DNA of 64,000 nt from the NCBI GenBank assembly GCA_015698045.1, contig BLAL01000066.1:558001-622000 (forward strand). The letters run 5' to 3'. This stretch comes from Rhizophagus clarus. Taxonomy: Eukaryota > Glomeromycota > Glomeromycetes > Glomerales > Glomeraceae. Positions 1 to 9,969 of the stretch are shown here, one piece after another (positions within the stretch are counted from its first letter, which is position 1; each line of letters starts with the position of its first letter). Below the pieces are notes generated by a model that did no database searches, was not told the origin of the DNA, and was given only the letters and a program-made list of their open reading frames with translations. A program made the position numbers and the translations under genes.

Positions 1-277
1 ATCTTAATTTAATTAATGTAGTTTACTGATTATTTTAAATAATACATTTTAATTAATTGAAAGCGATATAATATCAAGTTTATTTAATTTATTGATTTAT
101 TTTAATTAATATTGATAGCGATATATTTTATTAAATGATAACGAGTCTTATTAATTTAATCTATCTTTTATTTTAATCAGACGATAACGAAAATGGTTCA
201 GAAGACGTAAGTAACGGTTATATATAGAGCCTTTGTTTCTTGTTTAATCTTTAAATTATCAAATTATCAATATCATA
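1..277. other. AT-rich 5' flank, possible tail of an upstream exon
   Basis: No complete gene is visible. Positions 180-227 read as a short acidic tail (DDNENGSEDVSNGYI then stop) just after a plausible splice acceptor (TTTTAATCAG), which could be the last exon of a gene lying to the left of the window. This is a weak reading based on a few codons only. Confidence 0.25.
219..226 (+). promoter_or_regulatory. candidate TATA box
   Basis: TATATATA lies 52 nt upstream of the ATG at 278. The position suits a core promoter for the RS-rich gene, but the surroundings are so AT-rich that chance is a real alternative. Confidence 0.3.
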
Positions 278-2328
278 ATGAGAAAATTCAAACCTTTAAA
301 TTTAATTCCTATTTCTCGTGATGGCTCTCATCCTCATATTAGATCTCAACGAAATGAATCTAGTTCCCGTTCCCAATCTCGTCAATCTCGGCATCAAACT
401 CATATTAATCGATCTCGTAGTCGCTCAAAATCTCGCTCAACGACTCGTCAACCTCGATCTCGCCCATCTCGATCCAAATCTCGTTATTATCATTCCGAAT
501 CCCAACGATCGCGTTCCCATCGCTCTCGCTCCCCTCATCGTTCCCAACGATCACGTTCCCATCGCTCTCGCTCCCCTCATCGTTCCCATCATTCTCATTC
601 TCATCAACGTCGATCTCGCTCCCCTCATCGTTCCCATCATTCTCGTTCCCATCAACGTCGATCTCGATCTCGCTCTCATTCCCCTCATCGACATCAATCA
701 CGCTCTCAATCTCAACATAATCGAAACTATCAAAATGTCTCTAGAGGGAGATCAATTACAAAAAGTAATATTGTTTTATATTAGTGCTAATTAAATTTCA
801 TTTTACTTATACTATACCAATTTAACGTTATTGTTATAGGATCTTTAACCGATCTATCTTTAACAATTCCTTCTTCTTCACCTCCAGCGAGCGGTAGTAT
901 TTCTTTCACGTTTCTTTACTTACTTGCACGTAAAATTTTTTATACTAAATGATTTATATTAAATACTGATTTATAATAGGTGCTAACAACAGAGAAGTCA
1001 GCGAATTAAGAAGCATGATTTCAAATCTTACCAAACGTGTGGAAGTGCTAACGGAAGAAAGAACGAGTGAAGGACCAAGAAATAGAAGCCTATCCCCAGT
1101 TCTGTCCAGAGAGAATCGGCGTGCCCTTCCTCCAATAACTGATAAAAATTTCAAAAAAAACCGTTCATGTAAATATATCTTTATTTTATTAAATATTTCT
1201 CTTTTGTATTGATCGTTAAAAAATGAGTGTTATATTAAATAGGATGAGGTAATCCATATTATAAACAACCTCGATTCGTCGATTCTTTTTGACACGTCAA
1301 AGACATTTAGTAAACAAAAAAAGTCGATAAATAAGAAGCTTCTACCAGCCGTCAAAGCAGCGATGCCTCCTTCATTAGAGGTATACGATACAGAACTTTT
1401 AAAAGTAATAAAACAGCTACACAAATCACGGCGGGAGATTTGGAAATTAAAAAAGGAGGGTAAGATAGATGAACACAATAAACGGCAACATATGACGTCG
1501 AGGAGAGATCAGGTGTGAAATTCATTATTTAAAATGACAATGTATATAATCTATTAATTATTTTAATTTACTCTTTAATAGAAAATGACAAGAAGACGCA
1601 AAGGTCTCCAACACATGATCTTCACGCAAGACAGCATTCTAGATGATTGTCGTCCTGAAAATATGACTAGGGAAGTATTTATTAAAGATTGCGAAAAGGC
1701 AGTAAATACCGCAGAAGTCCATTCGGATGAATGGTCTACTGAAGACGAAGTTCTGGCAAATGAAGAGCGTAACGATAACATAAGATTAGGAAGGTTGATA
1801 AGTACAAATTCTGTAATTAAGATTCACAATAAGGAGTGGAGGTCTTCTAGAGTACGTAAAGTTGCGAAAGTTTAAAACATAGGCGTTTATGCTAATAAGT
1901 TATAAATTTATCATTAGGTTAAAAGAATCTTATTTCGAGCGGACGAGATCGGAGTAAGCATCGGAACCGGGTTAAGTCGCAAATGTTACCGTCTAGATGA
2001 TATCGATAAAAAAAGCAGACCAACACAAGACATGGCTAATTGGTGGATATCATCAAGGTGGATTGAACCAGAATCTGATGATGATGATGATGATGAGGAT
2101 AACGACGGTGATAATAACGATGATGATAATAATGGTAATGATGATAATAACGATGATGACAATAATGGTAATGGTGATAATAACGATGATGGCAATAATG
2201 GTAATGCTGATAAAAATGATGGAACTAATGAAGAACAAAACGATGATAATAATGGTAATTTAGAAGTAGATGAGCACCAAGGTCCCTTTTACTTAGAAGT
2301 ACCGGTCGATATCAGAAGACGTACATAA
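278..2328 (+). CDS. six-exon RS-rich protein with Asp/Asn-rich tail, family unknown
   Basis: I read exons 278-764, 840-893, 980-1168, 1243-1512, 1582-1851 and 1918-2328. Introns are 66-86 nt with GT...AG ends and a GCTAATAA-like branch site in the last one; the phases of introns 1, 2, 4 and 5 fit exactly. Exon 1 (about 160 codons) is dominated by Arg-Ser dipeptides (repeats of the type RSRSHRSRSPHRS), as in splicing-factor RS domains. The middle exons are mixed and charged, with a predicted helical stretch (LRSMISNLTKRVEVL). The last exon has a Trp-rich patch (MANWWISSRWIEPE) followed by a long Asp/Asn repeat encoded by GAT/AAT triplets. At the exon 3/exon 4 junction the phases disagree by one base and would create TGA, so this copy may be frameshifted near the A8 run at 1153-1160, or that splice site is wrong. 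Function unknown; an RNA-associated role is only suggested by the RS composition. Confidence 0.6.
2080..2265 (+). repeat. GAT/AAT trinucleotide repeat inside coding exon
   Basis: Imperfect GATGATAATAATGGTAAT repeats encode the Asp/Asn/Gly tail of the RS-rich gene. The same stretch is open in several frames, which explains shadow ORFs here. Confidence 0.7.
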
Positions 2329-2719
2329 TTTAGGTATTTGTTTCATCATTTAAAATCAACTGCTTGTATTTTGAGTGATTTAAATTCCGTTGTTTATAAA
2401 TTAACTCTCTAATATCGTTTCTATCCTATTAATCTCTTTTTTAGAGCACTGGTTATTTTATAGCCATTTATAAGTAACATGACGAGATAAATATGATTTT
2501 AATATATTTTATATAAACATTCTATACATAATAATAATATAATAATAAGAACAATATAGTAATATAATAATAATAATATGGACAATATAATAATATAATA
2601 ATAATAAATATATCATAAATTGCAGTATATATTATAAAATAATAGCATACATATTATATATCATACATATTAAATATTAAATATAAATCAATTATCGAAA
2701 ATGGAAAAATAAAATAAAA
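2329..2719. other. AT-rich gene-free stretch with (AAT)n microsatellite
   Basis: No coding signal. Positions about 2525-2610 are a run of ATA/AAT triplets; the rest is AT-rich 3' flank of the RS-rich gene. Confidence 0.6.
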
Positions 2720-2930
2720 CCGGACAATAATAGTAATTATGAATTACGAGAAAATCGATAATAGAAAGATCCGATATATAAATCGGCATAAACTATTTTT
2801 GAAATGTTTCTACCGAGCTAAAAAACCGGACAATAATAGTAATTATGAATTATGAGAAAATCGATAATAGAAAGATCCGATATATAAATCGGCATAAACT
2901 ATTTTTGAAATGTTTATACTGAATTAAACT
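2717..2930. repeat. tandem duplication, 106-bp period
   Basis: Two nearly identical copies starting at AAACCGGACAATAATAG (2717 and 2823). They differ at only a few positions until about 2920. The motif GATATATAAATCGGCA inside each copy links this duplication to the ATCGGCA-word repeats that follow. Confidence 0.8.
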
Positions 2931-3360
2931 TGGCAATCCGATTTTAGGAGATTTGGCATGATTATTTAAAAATCGGCGTTCTGATTTTGCGAGAATCGGC
3001 AATTATAATTTTAAAACGGTATTCCGATTTATGTCGATAAAAATAAAAGAATTTCCGATTGCCAACAATACGTGCCATAAAATCGGCAGCAAAATGCCAT
3101 AAATAGGACAAATATAGCTATAAACCGGCAGTCTTATTTTTAGCTATCGACATGTTTATTTTAAAATCGGAATGCCGATTTTCGCAAAATCTGCCAAAAT
3201 CGGCATTCTGATTTTTTGTTCATAAATAACGTATTTCCGATCACAAACAATTCGCGCCATAAAATCGGCTTTAAAAAGCCACAAATCAGACAAATATATC
3301 CAAAAATCGGTTAAAAATCGGACTGCCGATTTTTGACGATTTTTTTTCATTCGACCTGTG
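2931..3360. mobile_element. right end of a CACAGGTCGAA-type element with ATCGGCA/TGCCGAT words
   Basis: The segment is packed with the 7-mers ATCGGCA and TGCCGAT in both orientations and ends at 3360 with TTCGACCTGTG, the reverse complement of the terminus CACAGGTCGAA seen at 18259 and 28488. Its reverse complement aligns by eye with the first 200 bp of the element at 18259, including TTTTTGGATATATTTGTCTG and an ATGGCGC block. It abuts LINE sequence at 3361. The matching left end was not found, so the element is truncated or its left end is diverged. Confidence 0.7.
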
Positions 3361-4632
3361 AACCTGAACCATTTCAGAGTTTGCCCTCTTGCTGGTCTCT
3401 TGTTATTATCACAGACTTGCTGCTATGTGAGTGTGCTTGTCATGTCTTGATTGGCTAGTTGCAATGTGTCATATATTGAAAGGGATGCAGCTTTCCTAAT
3501 AATGCTTTTCTTTTCTTTTGTTTACGTTTCTGGTGCTTGCTGGTATTTGAATTTTCTTACGTTAGGACTGATTACTGGTATATCCCATTTATCATCTTTT
3601 ACTAGTGACTGAAATTTCACTAAATAGTCATGTACTTTTCTCAACATGTTATAGGCGTGATTATTTGGCATTTTATTGGGAACTGTAACATCTAGCTCCA
3701 TCAATAAGATACAGGACGTTATGTTAAATGTTAGTTGCACCTTTTTTAATCTCATTTTGAGTATGTCAGTCTGCTTCAACTGGGCGTTAAGTGTGACTAA
3801 GAATTCCATTATTTGCGCTGCTATTTGGTTTTTCTATAGGTTTTTCAGTTTACCCTGCGCTGAATGGAGAAGAATGTTGTCATGGTAGTTGCTAGGAAGT
3901 CGTGCTTTATGTTTAATTGTCTGCATGACCAGTTTGAATACTTCCTCGTATTTTTTGTCTTCCCATATGGTTATTTTTAATCTGTATTCTAGTCGTGGGA
4001 GAAGTACAGTATTAATGATGTATATGGCTTGCGCATGTGTTATGTGCTTGCGCTTAATTGCTCCTGCTACCGTTGATATTTCCTTCTTTACTATAGCTTC
4101 TGTGTGTTGGTCTCCTTTATTTGCCTTGAACCATACACCCAGTATGCGTATTGGATCTGTTCCTTTATTGACGAAAACTTTATTTTTGTTTTTTCTTATT
4201 TTCAGGAAACTTCTATTTTCGTCCCTCTTTTCTGGGTTTACAACAATGATTTCAGATTTCTTACCATTGATTTTGATGTCGTTGATATCAAAAAATTCAT
4301 CCGCAATTGTTAGGATCCTTTCTGCTTCGATTCTATTTTTTGCGATTCATTGCGTGTCATCGGCAAATGCTGACATGGCAGTTCTTATCATTGTTTTCTT
4401 TTGCTATTGCGGAAGATGTTCTTCGGCCACTTCAATTTCATAATGTAACATAGTGTTTCAACTTCCTGTATTCTATGGAACAGGGGATCGTAAAAGATTC
4501 TCCAGACTAGGAGAAAGATCACCTCTCCTTAGTCTATGCCGTCTCATGCTATGAAAGCATCAATTAAGCCGTATGCTGTGATGATCTTGATCCTGCAGTT
4601 TTTGTAGAAGTTTATGATGAAATTAATGGTAT
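3361..4632 (-). pseudogene. LINE ORF2, reverse transcriptase C-terminal part (piece 1 of one LINE)
   Basis: Read on the minus strand this segment gives reverse-transcriptase palm and thumb sequence: a DGIDQGEVI-like loop near 4540, the catalytic AFADDTQ at 4350-4370, and downstream EIIVVNPEKR, LGVWFKANKGDQHTEA and LPRLEYRLKITIWEDKKYEE. The ADD aspartates are the metal-binding pair of RT motif C. The 3' part (3809-3522) is open for 95 codons. Stops and small frameshifts are scattered; for example TGA follows AFADDTQ directly. The LINE is cut at 4633 by a DNA transposon (it continues at 7887) and at 3360 by the CACAGGTCGAA element. Confidence 0.8.
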
Positions 4633-5070
4633 AGGACCTCAAACAATATATATATAGGTAACAAAAAAATTTGCTTATTTATCATATAAAATTTTTTTTT
4701 TAAATCATATAGAATTTTGCTTATTAGAAAGCAAAAAATAAAAAAAGTCATAATTATAGATGTACCATAATAGGGAGTTAAAATTATTAAAGTTATATAT
4801 AGATTTTGCGTAATAAAGGGTGATTTTCATACTACATATATAAAAAAAAATTTTAATTTTACTCATACTTTTAAAAATTTTTTTAAAAAGACATTTTCTT
4901 TTTTCAATATATTATTGATTTTATACACTTTAGTTTTCATAAAATTAAATATTATATTTATAAAAAAATACATTTTTTATAATAATATTGATTGGGTATC
5001 TATAGTTCATCTTACTAGCTGAGATCTGTGAACCAACTTTTCACGGAAGGAAAAATATTTTATTTTCATC

Positions 5071-6734
5071 ATGAAGAAAGGCTTTTTGCTATCAAAACCA
5101 GCTCCAAAAACAGCATCAACGTCTTCTCCAACCAAAGTTACCTCTACTACTGCTTTAAAGAGTATACCTTTTGACCGTTTTCACGATGTTATAGTAGAGT
5201 ATATCTCAGGACTTATCAAAAGAAGCCCTGAGTCTATCTTTAGCTCAATAATAACTACAGACCTGTCAGCTATAGAGAGGTTTCTTAGTATATATAAGGA
5301 TGAAGTTATCCCTATGGAAAAGTTGTCACAAAATATTAGTCGCTATGACTGCTTTCCTATAATAGCTCAATTTTTAGCTACTTTTCTCAATATCTTTCTC
5401 TTGGATGACGAACGCCATGATATTTTTCTCATGAATTCTGAAATTCGCCGAGGGTTGGAACTAGCAAGCAAACTAACTCCCGATATGGAAAATCTAGGGG
5501 ATCCTATGCACCAATCAGACACGACGATAAATTTTGATGTTTTTGATACAAATTCAATAGAATCATTGGATGACGTGGATGACAAATTACTCGCCACACC
5601 TCCACGTAATGTTACACCTATACCTGTCACGCCCTTGACCAAATCTCAGAAACGGAGTGCTAAAAAGAAGGCCTGTAAGGAGAAGAAGAAAGCTTTGCAA
5701 CTACAAACTCCTTCTGGACTGAATGAAAAAGTAGTGCCCACTTTTAGCGCTGAATCTCCTGAGTATACACCCTCCAAACCTTCTGGTTCAAGGACGGTTA
5801 CTTTTAATCAAAGTATTCTTTCTCCCCCCTCCACACCCTATAAACAGCAGTTGAAGTGAGATTCTAAACCACAATCAAATCCTATAGACAATAAAAGAAA
5901 TTAAAGCAGAAGGAGACAGACAATGTGTTAAAAAATGGAAATGTTATCATCACTGGATATATTCCTCAAGATCAAGAACAAGCACAATTATTGGATCTTG
6001 TAGTCTACGATATTCCAGCCAAATAGGATAACTATACTCTGTTGGTCAATTTAGGACGATGGGGTAAGGTCATATCAGTCAGCACAAGGGTGCACAAGAA
6101 GTATTTATCTGCGAGGGTTAGGCTGATTCCTGACCATAAGTGCTTGAAATGCTACAATGGAGGGGACTGGACTGTCAACTTGGGAGAAATCCCTATTAGA
6201 TGGTTTCCCGCTTCCTGGAACCTTTCAGAAAGGAAATAATGAGAAAAGTTCCAAGCTGTCGTGTATAATCTTCCAGATGACATGACGGATGTCTCTTTAT
6301 TCCCAAATGGACGCCCTCACCAATTTTTGTTGGACAGTGGCATAAAATCTTTTAAAATAGTTAAAGAAGTTGATGGATCTAGAAAGCTGATAGGTTACTT
6401 TGACACTTGGGATCATGTTTCCACTCGCATTAATAACCCTCAGCTTTGGAATGATGTCAGAATTTCTTGGTGCTGTTATTCCACTCCCAATTTCAAGAAT
6501 TTACGTAAATCTGCTCGAATTGGCAATGCAGATAAGTCTTCCAAGACACCCAAAGGGTCTAACTTTTCTTTTTCAGGTTTTAATACTAACAACCGCAAGA
6601 ATGATTAAAATAAAACTCATAAATCTGGACGTTCTACCAAGAAGATCAATCAATCAAGGAACGATCAGTCTAAAAAGCCAGATGTGAAATATTTAATCGC
6701 TGGACTGAAGGCATTATTAGAATATTATGTTTAG
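5071..6734 (+). pseudogene. LINE ORF1-like protein, broken
   Basis: ATG at 5071 opens a 262-codon frame: a helical N-terminus (FHDVIVEYISGLIKR), then Ser/Thr/Pro-rich and Lys-rich sequence (KKKACKEKKK). After a frame break near 5860 coding resumes at about 5935 with QLLDLVVYDIPAK, WGKVISVSTRV, YNGGDWTVNLGEIPIRWFPA, then FQAVVYNLPDDM and LIGYFDTWDHVSTRI, ending at TAG 6732-6734. The middle has an RRM-like feel and, from memory, matches ORF1 proteins of Rhizophagus LINEs. In-frame TAG and TAA replace expected residues (after VVYDIPAK and after WNLSERK), so the copy is dead. A second relic of the same protein lies at 60.9-61.5 kb. Confidence 0.7.
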
Positions 6735-7015
6735 TTTAGTTGAGAGGGATCGATAGAAAATTCCATACTAACTTCTTGTCATGCTTAGCATTCGCTTTAC
6801 ATGATGTTATTTTGTTTTATTAGATTATAGAATTTTTCTTTTTCTTTTTTCATTTTCCTTTATACCTTGAACAATTCTATAACTAGACTTTCTATTATAT
6901 TAAAGAGAATAGGCTAGGGATATAGTAGTCATGAGATAGTTTGTGACCCTAGTGTGGGGAACGGGCTGGCTTTTTCTTTCCTGATCTTTTGTATTCTTTT
7001 CTATCTTTTTTCAGA

Positions 7016-7031
7016 AATAAAAGCACTTCTT

Positions 7032-7063
<32 letters not shown>
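7016..7063 (+). terminator. AATAAA signal and retroposed poly(A) tail
   Basis: AATAAA at 7016-7021 is followed 17 nt later by an uninterrupted A run to 7063, directly followed by the downstream target duplication. This marks the 3' end of the inserted transcript. Confidence 0.85.
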
Positions 7064-7070
<7 letters not shown>

Positions 7071-7886
7071 ATATTCTTTTATTCTTGTTTTTTGTTTACT
7101 AAATTTAACTATATGTAAAATAAATTTTAGTTGAATAAAATCACTTTTTATATTTAAGTTAAGCTATTTAGCAATGTCAAAAGTACTCAAATCTTAATTT
7201 TCTTAAGGCTAAATATAATATTTATGAAGAAATTTGTATTTTTCAAACAGTACTAATTCCAAAATTTTTTTTTTTCTCTTTTAACTTCAGGACGTAATTA
7301 CATTATTTTGGTCAAATGAAATTGTTTTTTTTCGCTTAAGTAAAGTTGTTCAGCAGAATCGAATCTACTTACAGTAAAAATTTTAGGATGATTGGATTAA
7401 TATTTGTGAAATGCGACCAAGTTTTGTACTTTTAATTATTTATTGTTTATTTGATTTTTAATTTTAAAGTGTAATTTTACTATTTTTGGTTAAATGAAAT
7501 CAACTTCTTGTGCTTAAGTTGTTCAGAACGGTTGAAAATAATTGTGCTTTATTTTTTATAACTCTAGGTATAATATTTATTGAAAGGTTAGTATTCCTAT
7601 AACAGTATTAATTTTTAAATTTTTAATATTTTGGGTATTTAAATCAAATTATTTATCACATTAAAATTTATTTGTATTTTAATTTTTATAATAAATTATA
7701 CTATAAATATAAATTTATAAGTTATTTATAAAAGTTTTTATATATGTCATAAAATGAGTTGCTTAGCAATATAAAATTTTTGATGTTATAATAAAATTTT
7801 GCTTAATAGAGTTTAAAATAATTTGCTTATTGATCATAATAAAAGATTTGGATTTTAATGTGACCTATATATATTGTTTGGGTCCT

Positions 7887-8467
7887 AATAGTGTTGTATG
7901 GTGTTCTGATTCTCTCCAGGGTTTTTTGTAGTGGGATTATACCAACACTATCAAAAGCTTTCGCTATGTCCTGTGACACAATCCAGAGTATCTTATTTTC
8001 TTCGCAGGCGTCCTCAAGAATACTGTTTATTATTGCTAGTGGTGTTGATATAGATTCCCCAGGTAATCCTGCGTAATTTAGGCCTTTTAGGATTGTGTGT
8101 TTGCTGAGTATGCTCCCTATATTTTGTGATGATTTTAACCGCATATTTACGTAGGTATTCAATGAGTAATATCAGCCTTGTTCTTGCTAGGTTGTAATTC
8201 CAATCATATATCTTGAGGATCAGATACAATTGCGAAATTTTCCATTTCATGGGTATGTTATGCAGCAAGTAGTATAATCCTATAAGTTGCCTGAACAACT
8301 TATTGGTTTTTACCCCCTGCCTTTTTTATCAACTTGTAATTAATGTTAGATATACCCAGGGCTGATTTATCATTTGTCATTTTGAGCATCTTGTGCCATT
8401 CTTATTCAGTTGGCTCATTGTCTAGATGTTCATAAATCTTTGGGTTTATGTTCTTCCTAGATTTGTA
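7887..8467 (-). pseudogene. LINE ORF2, reverse transcriptase N-terminal part (piece 2)
   Basis: On the minus strand: [19 protein letters not shown], then LNYAGLPGESISTPLAI, and QDIAKAFDSVGI at about 7940-7975, which is RT motif A with its catalytic Asp. These are fingers/palm motifs of the same LINE as the pieces at 3361 and 13514. The piece is bounded by the AGGACC element on the left and the Tc1 element on the right, and holds several frameshifts and stops. Confidence 0.8.
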
Positions 8468-9790
8468 CAGTTCATGACATAAATATCTGGAATTTTTGTT
8501 TTTATGCATAAAGGAGTGCTGTCACACCAGATCATGTGCAATCAAAATAATAACTAAAATGGAAATTTACCAGCCCCTTTTAAATATAAATATAAACACA
8601 AAAATTCTCATCTGATTGTTTATCAGAGGTAAAACAAATTCATGGCGCCCACTTCAGAATTAGAAATACAACGGTTAACCGTAAAGGAACTATGGGATAA
8701 TAACATACGAAAACCTTCTGAAATAATTAAAATAACTGGTTTTCCCAAGTCTACAGTATATGATATTGTCAACCGTCTAAAAAAAACAGGAAGTGTTAAG
8801 CACTTACCCATTCCTGGTCGTCCTCTTATTCTTTCTCCCACAAAACGTCGATATCTTGGTCGTCTTCTTAAAAATGATAATGCTACAACTTCAGCTCTAA
8901 TGACCACAAAGCTGAATAATTTATATCCAAATCTTAATGTATCAACCCGGACTGTCTAACATACGCTTAAAAATAAACTTAATTATATTGTTTGTAAGTC
9001 ACGACCTGTTCCTTTTCTTAAGGCAAGTCATGTTGAAGCTCGTCTTCAATGGGCCTTAAATCACAACCACGATGACTGGTCTCACATGATTTTTTCAGAT
9101 GAAAGTACGTTTCAGACATTCTGTAATACTCAAATTGTGCGTTACAAAGCTGGCAATTTACGTCCATCACATTCTATGGTAAAACATCCATACAAAGTGC
9201 ATGTTTGGGGTGCATTTTCCCATCAAGGACCAATTGGAGTTGCACTTTTTACAGGAAAAATAAACTCTGCTAAATACCGTGAAATTCTTCAATTTCAATT
9301 ACTTTCTAATGCTTATCATGCTGGTTATGGATGGAAATTTCAGCAAGATAATGCGTCTACATACACTGCAAAGCTTACTCAACAATTTTTTGTGATTAAC
9401 GATGTTCCAGTTATTGATTGGCCGGCTAATTCACCTGACCTGAATCCTATCGAGAATCTATGGGCGATTCTCAAAGGGAATGTAGAAAAAATAGTCAATA
9501 ATTGGATTATGAAAAAAAAATTGCTTAGTGGAGATGATTTTCAGGGCATAATTCAACAGGAATGGGATAACATCGATCAAAACGTTTTCTTTAATTTAGC
9601 AGATAGTATGTCAGATCGGATTAACATGGTCATAAAAAAAAATGGTTACACAATAAATTATTGATTTTTGACATATGTTTATCTGCATATTTTAAACTAT
9701 TAATGTAATAAATTTGAAGTAAAAAAATTAAAATTTATTATATGTTTACATATCGTGATAAAATTCTGGATATTTATGTCGTGAACTGTA
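8466..9790 (+). mobile_element. Tc1-type transposon with TA duplication
   Basis: The element is 8468-9788. Left end CAGTTCATGACATAAATATC and right end (reverse complement) CAGTTCACGACATAAATATC differ by one base in the first 20. Both ends are flanked by TA (8466-8467, 9789-9790), the Tc1/mariner target. It is 1.32 kb, a normal length for Tc1, and carries one transposase frame. It interrupts the LINE between RT pieces. Confidence 0.92.
8642..9664 (+). pseudogene. Tc1-like transposase with one in-frame stop
   Basis: One continuous frame of 341 codons broken only by TAA at 8957-8959. The N-terminus has a helix-turn-helix pair (KPSEIIKITGFPKSTVYDIV) and a GRP motif (PIPGRPLILSPTKRR). The catalytic domain shows MIFSDEST, KFQQDNAS and SPDLNPIENLWAILKG, i.e. 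the DD34E residues of Tc1 transposases; the usual APxH after QQDN is changed to ASTY. Intronless, unlike the Tc1/mariner gene at 54.4 kb, and of a different subfamily. The premature stop separates DNA-binding and catalytic halves. Confidence 0.88.
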
Positions 9791-9969
9791 TATCTCTTTT
9801 CATTGTTCTGAGAGATTCTCAAATTTGTGATTCTGCAAATGAAATAACGATGAAAATATATTGATAGCTTCTGCATTGACTTCTTCCTTAGAGTTTAATA
9901 GTATTTCTTCCTGAGTGTCAGTGGTTATGCATATTCTGTCCAGGTTGATTTTTGAGTATGTTTTATCTA
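9791..9969 (-). pseudogene. LINE ORF2 linker between endonuclease and RT (piece 3)
   Basis: Minus-strand reading VLDKTYSKINLDRICITTD, then EEVNAEAINIFSSLFHLQN, typical of the linker upstream of LINE reverse transcriptase. Only about 60 codons lie between the Tc1 element and the 9970 insertion. Confidence 0.65.

Larger units (their letters stand above)
4978..7075 (+). mobile_element. poly(A) retroposon (ORF1-only LINE derivative) with 12-bp target duplication
   Basis: The insert occupies 4990-7063 and is flanked by perfect direct repeats TATAATAATATT (4978-4989 and 7064-7075). The sister copy at 21408 shows the empty site (TATAATAATATTCTTTTATTC near 21758), proving the boundaries. It ends in a run of about 25 A, 18 nt after AATAAA at 7016-7021. 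The only coding content is a LINE ORF1-like reading frame; no endonuclease or RT is present. This is the structure of a retrotransposed ORF1-only (HAL1-like) element moved in trans. Confidence 0.88.
4633..7886. mobile_element. non-autonomous AGGACC-type DNA transposon, copy 1, with retroposon inside
   Basis: The ends are inverted: AGGACCTCAAACAATATATA at 4633 and, reverse-complemented, AGGACCCAAACAATATATAT ending at 7886. The 8-bp flanks AATGGTAT (4625-4632) and AATAGTGT (7887-7894) match at 6 of 8 positions, as expected of an aged 8-bp target duplication. Without the retroposon at 4990-7063 and its duplicated target the element is about 1.17 kb and non-coding. It aligns along its length with the element at 21408. 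Its ends resemble those of the transposase-bearing element at 22744, the likely type of helper. Confidence 0.85.

Noticed and set aside
318..794. Second plus-strand frame and an acidic minus-strand frame overlapping the RS-rich exon
   Set aside because: Both are by-products of the TCTCG/CATCG repeat. The RS frame alone has matching intron phases downstream.
3889..4443. 184-codon plus-strand frame and neighbours at 3676-3888 and 4104-4313
   Set aside because: The opposite strand encodes LINE reverse transcriptase with the AFADDTQ motif; the plus-strand frame is its antisense shadow.
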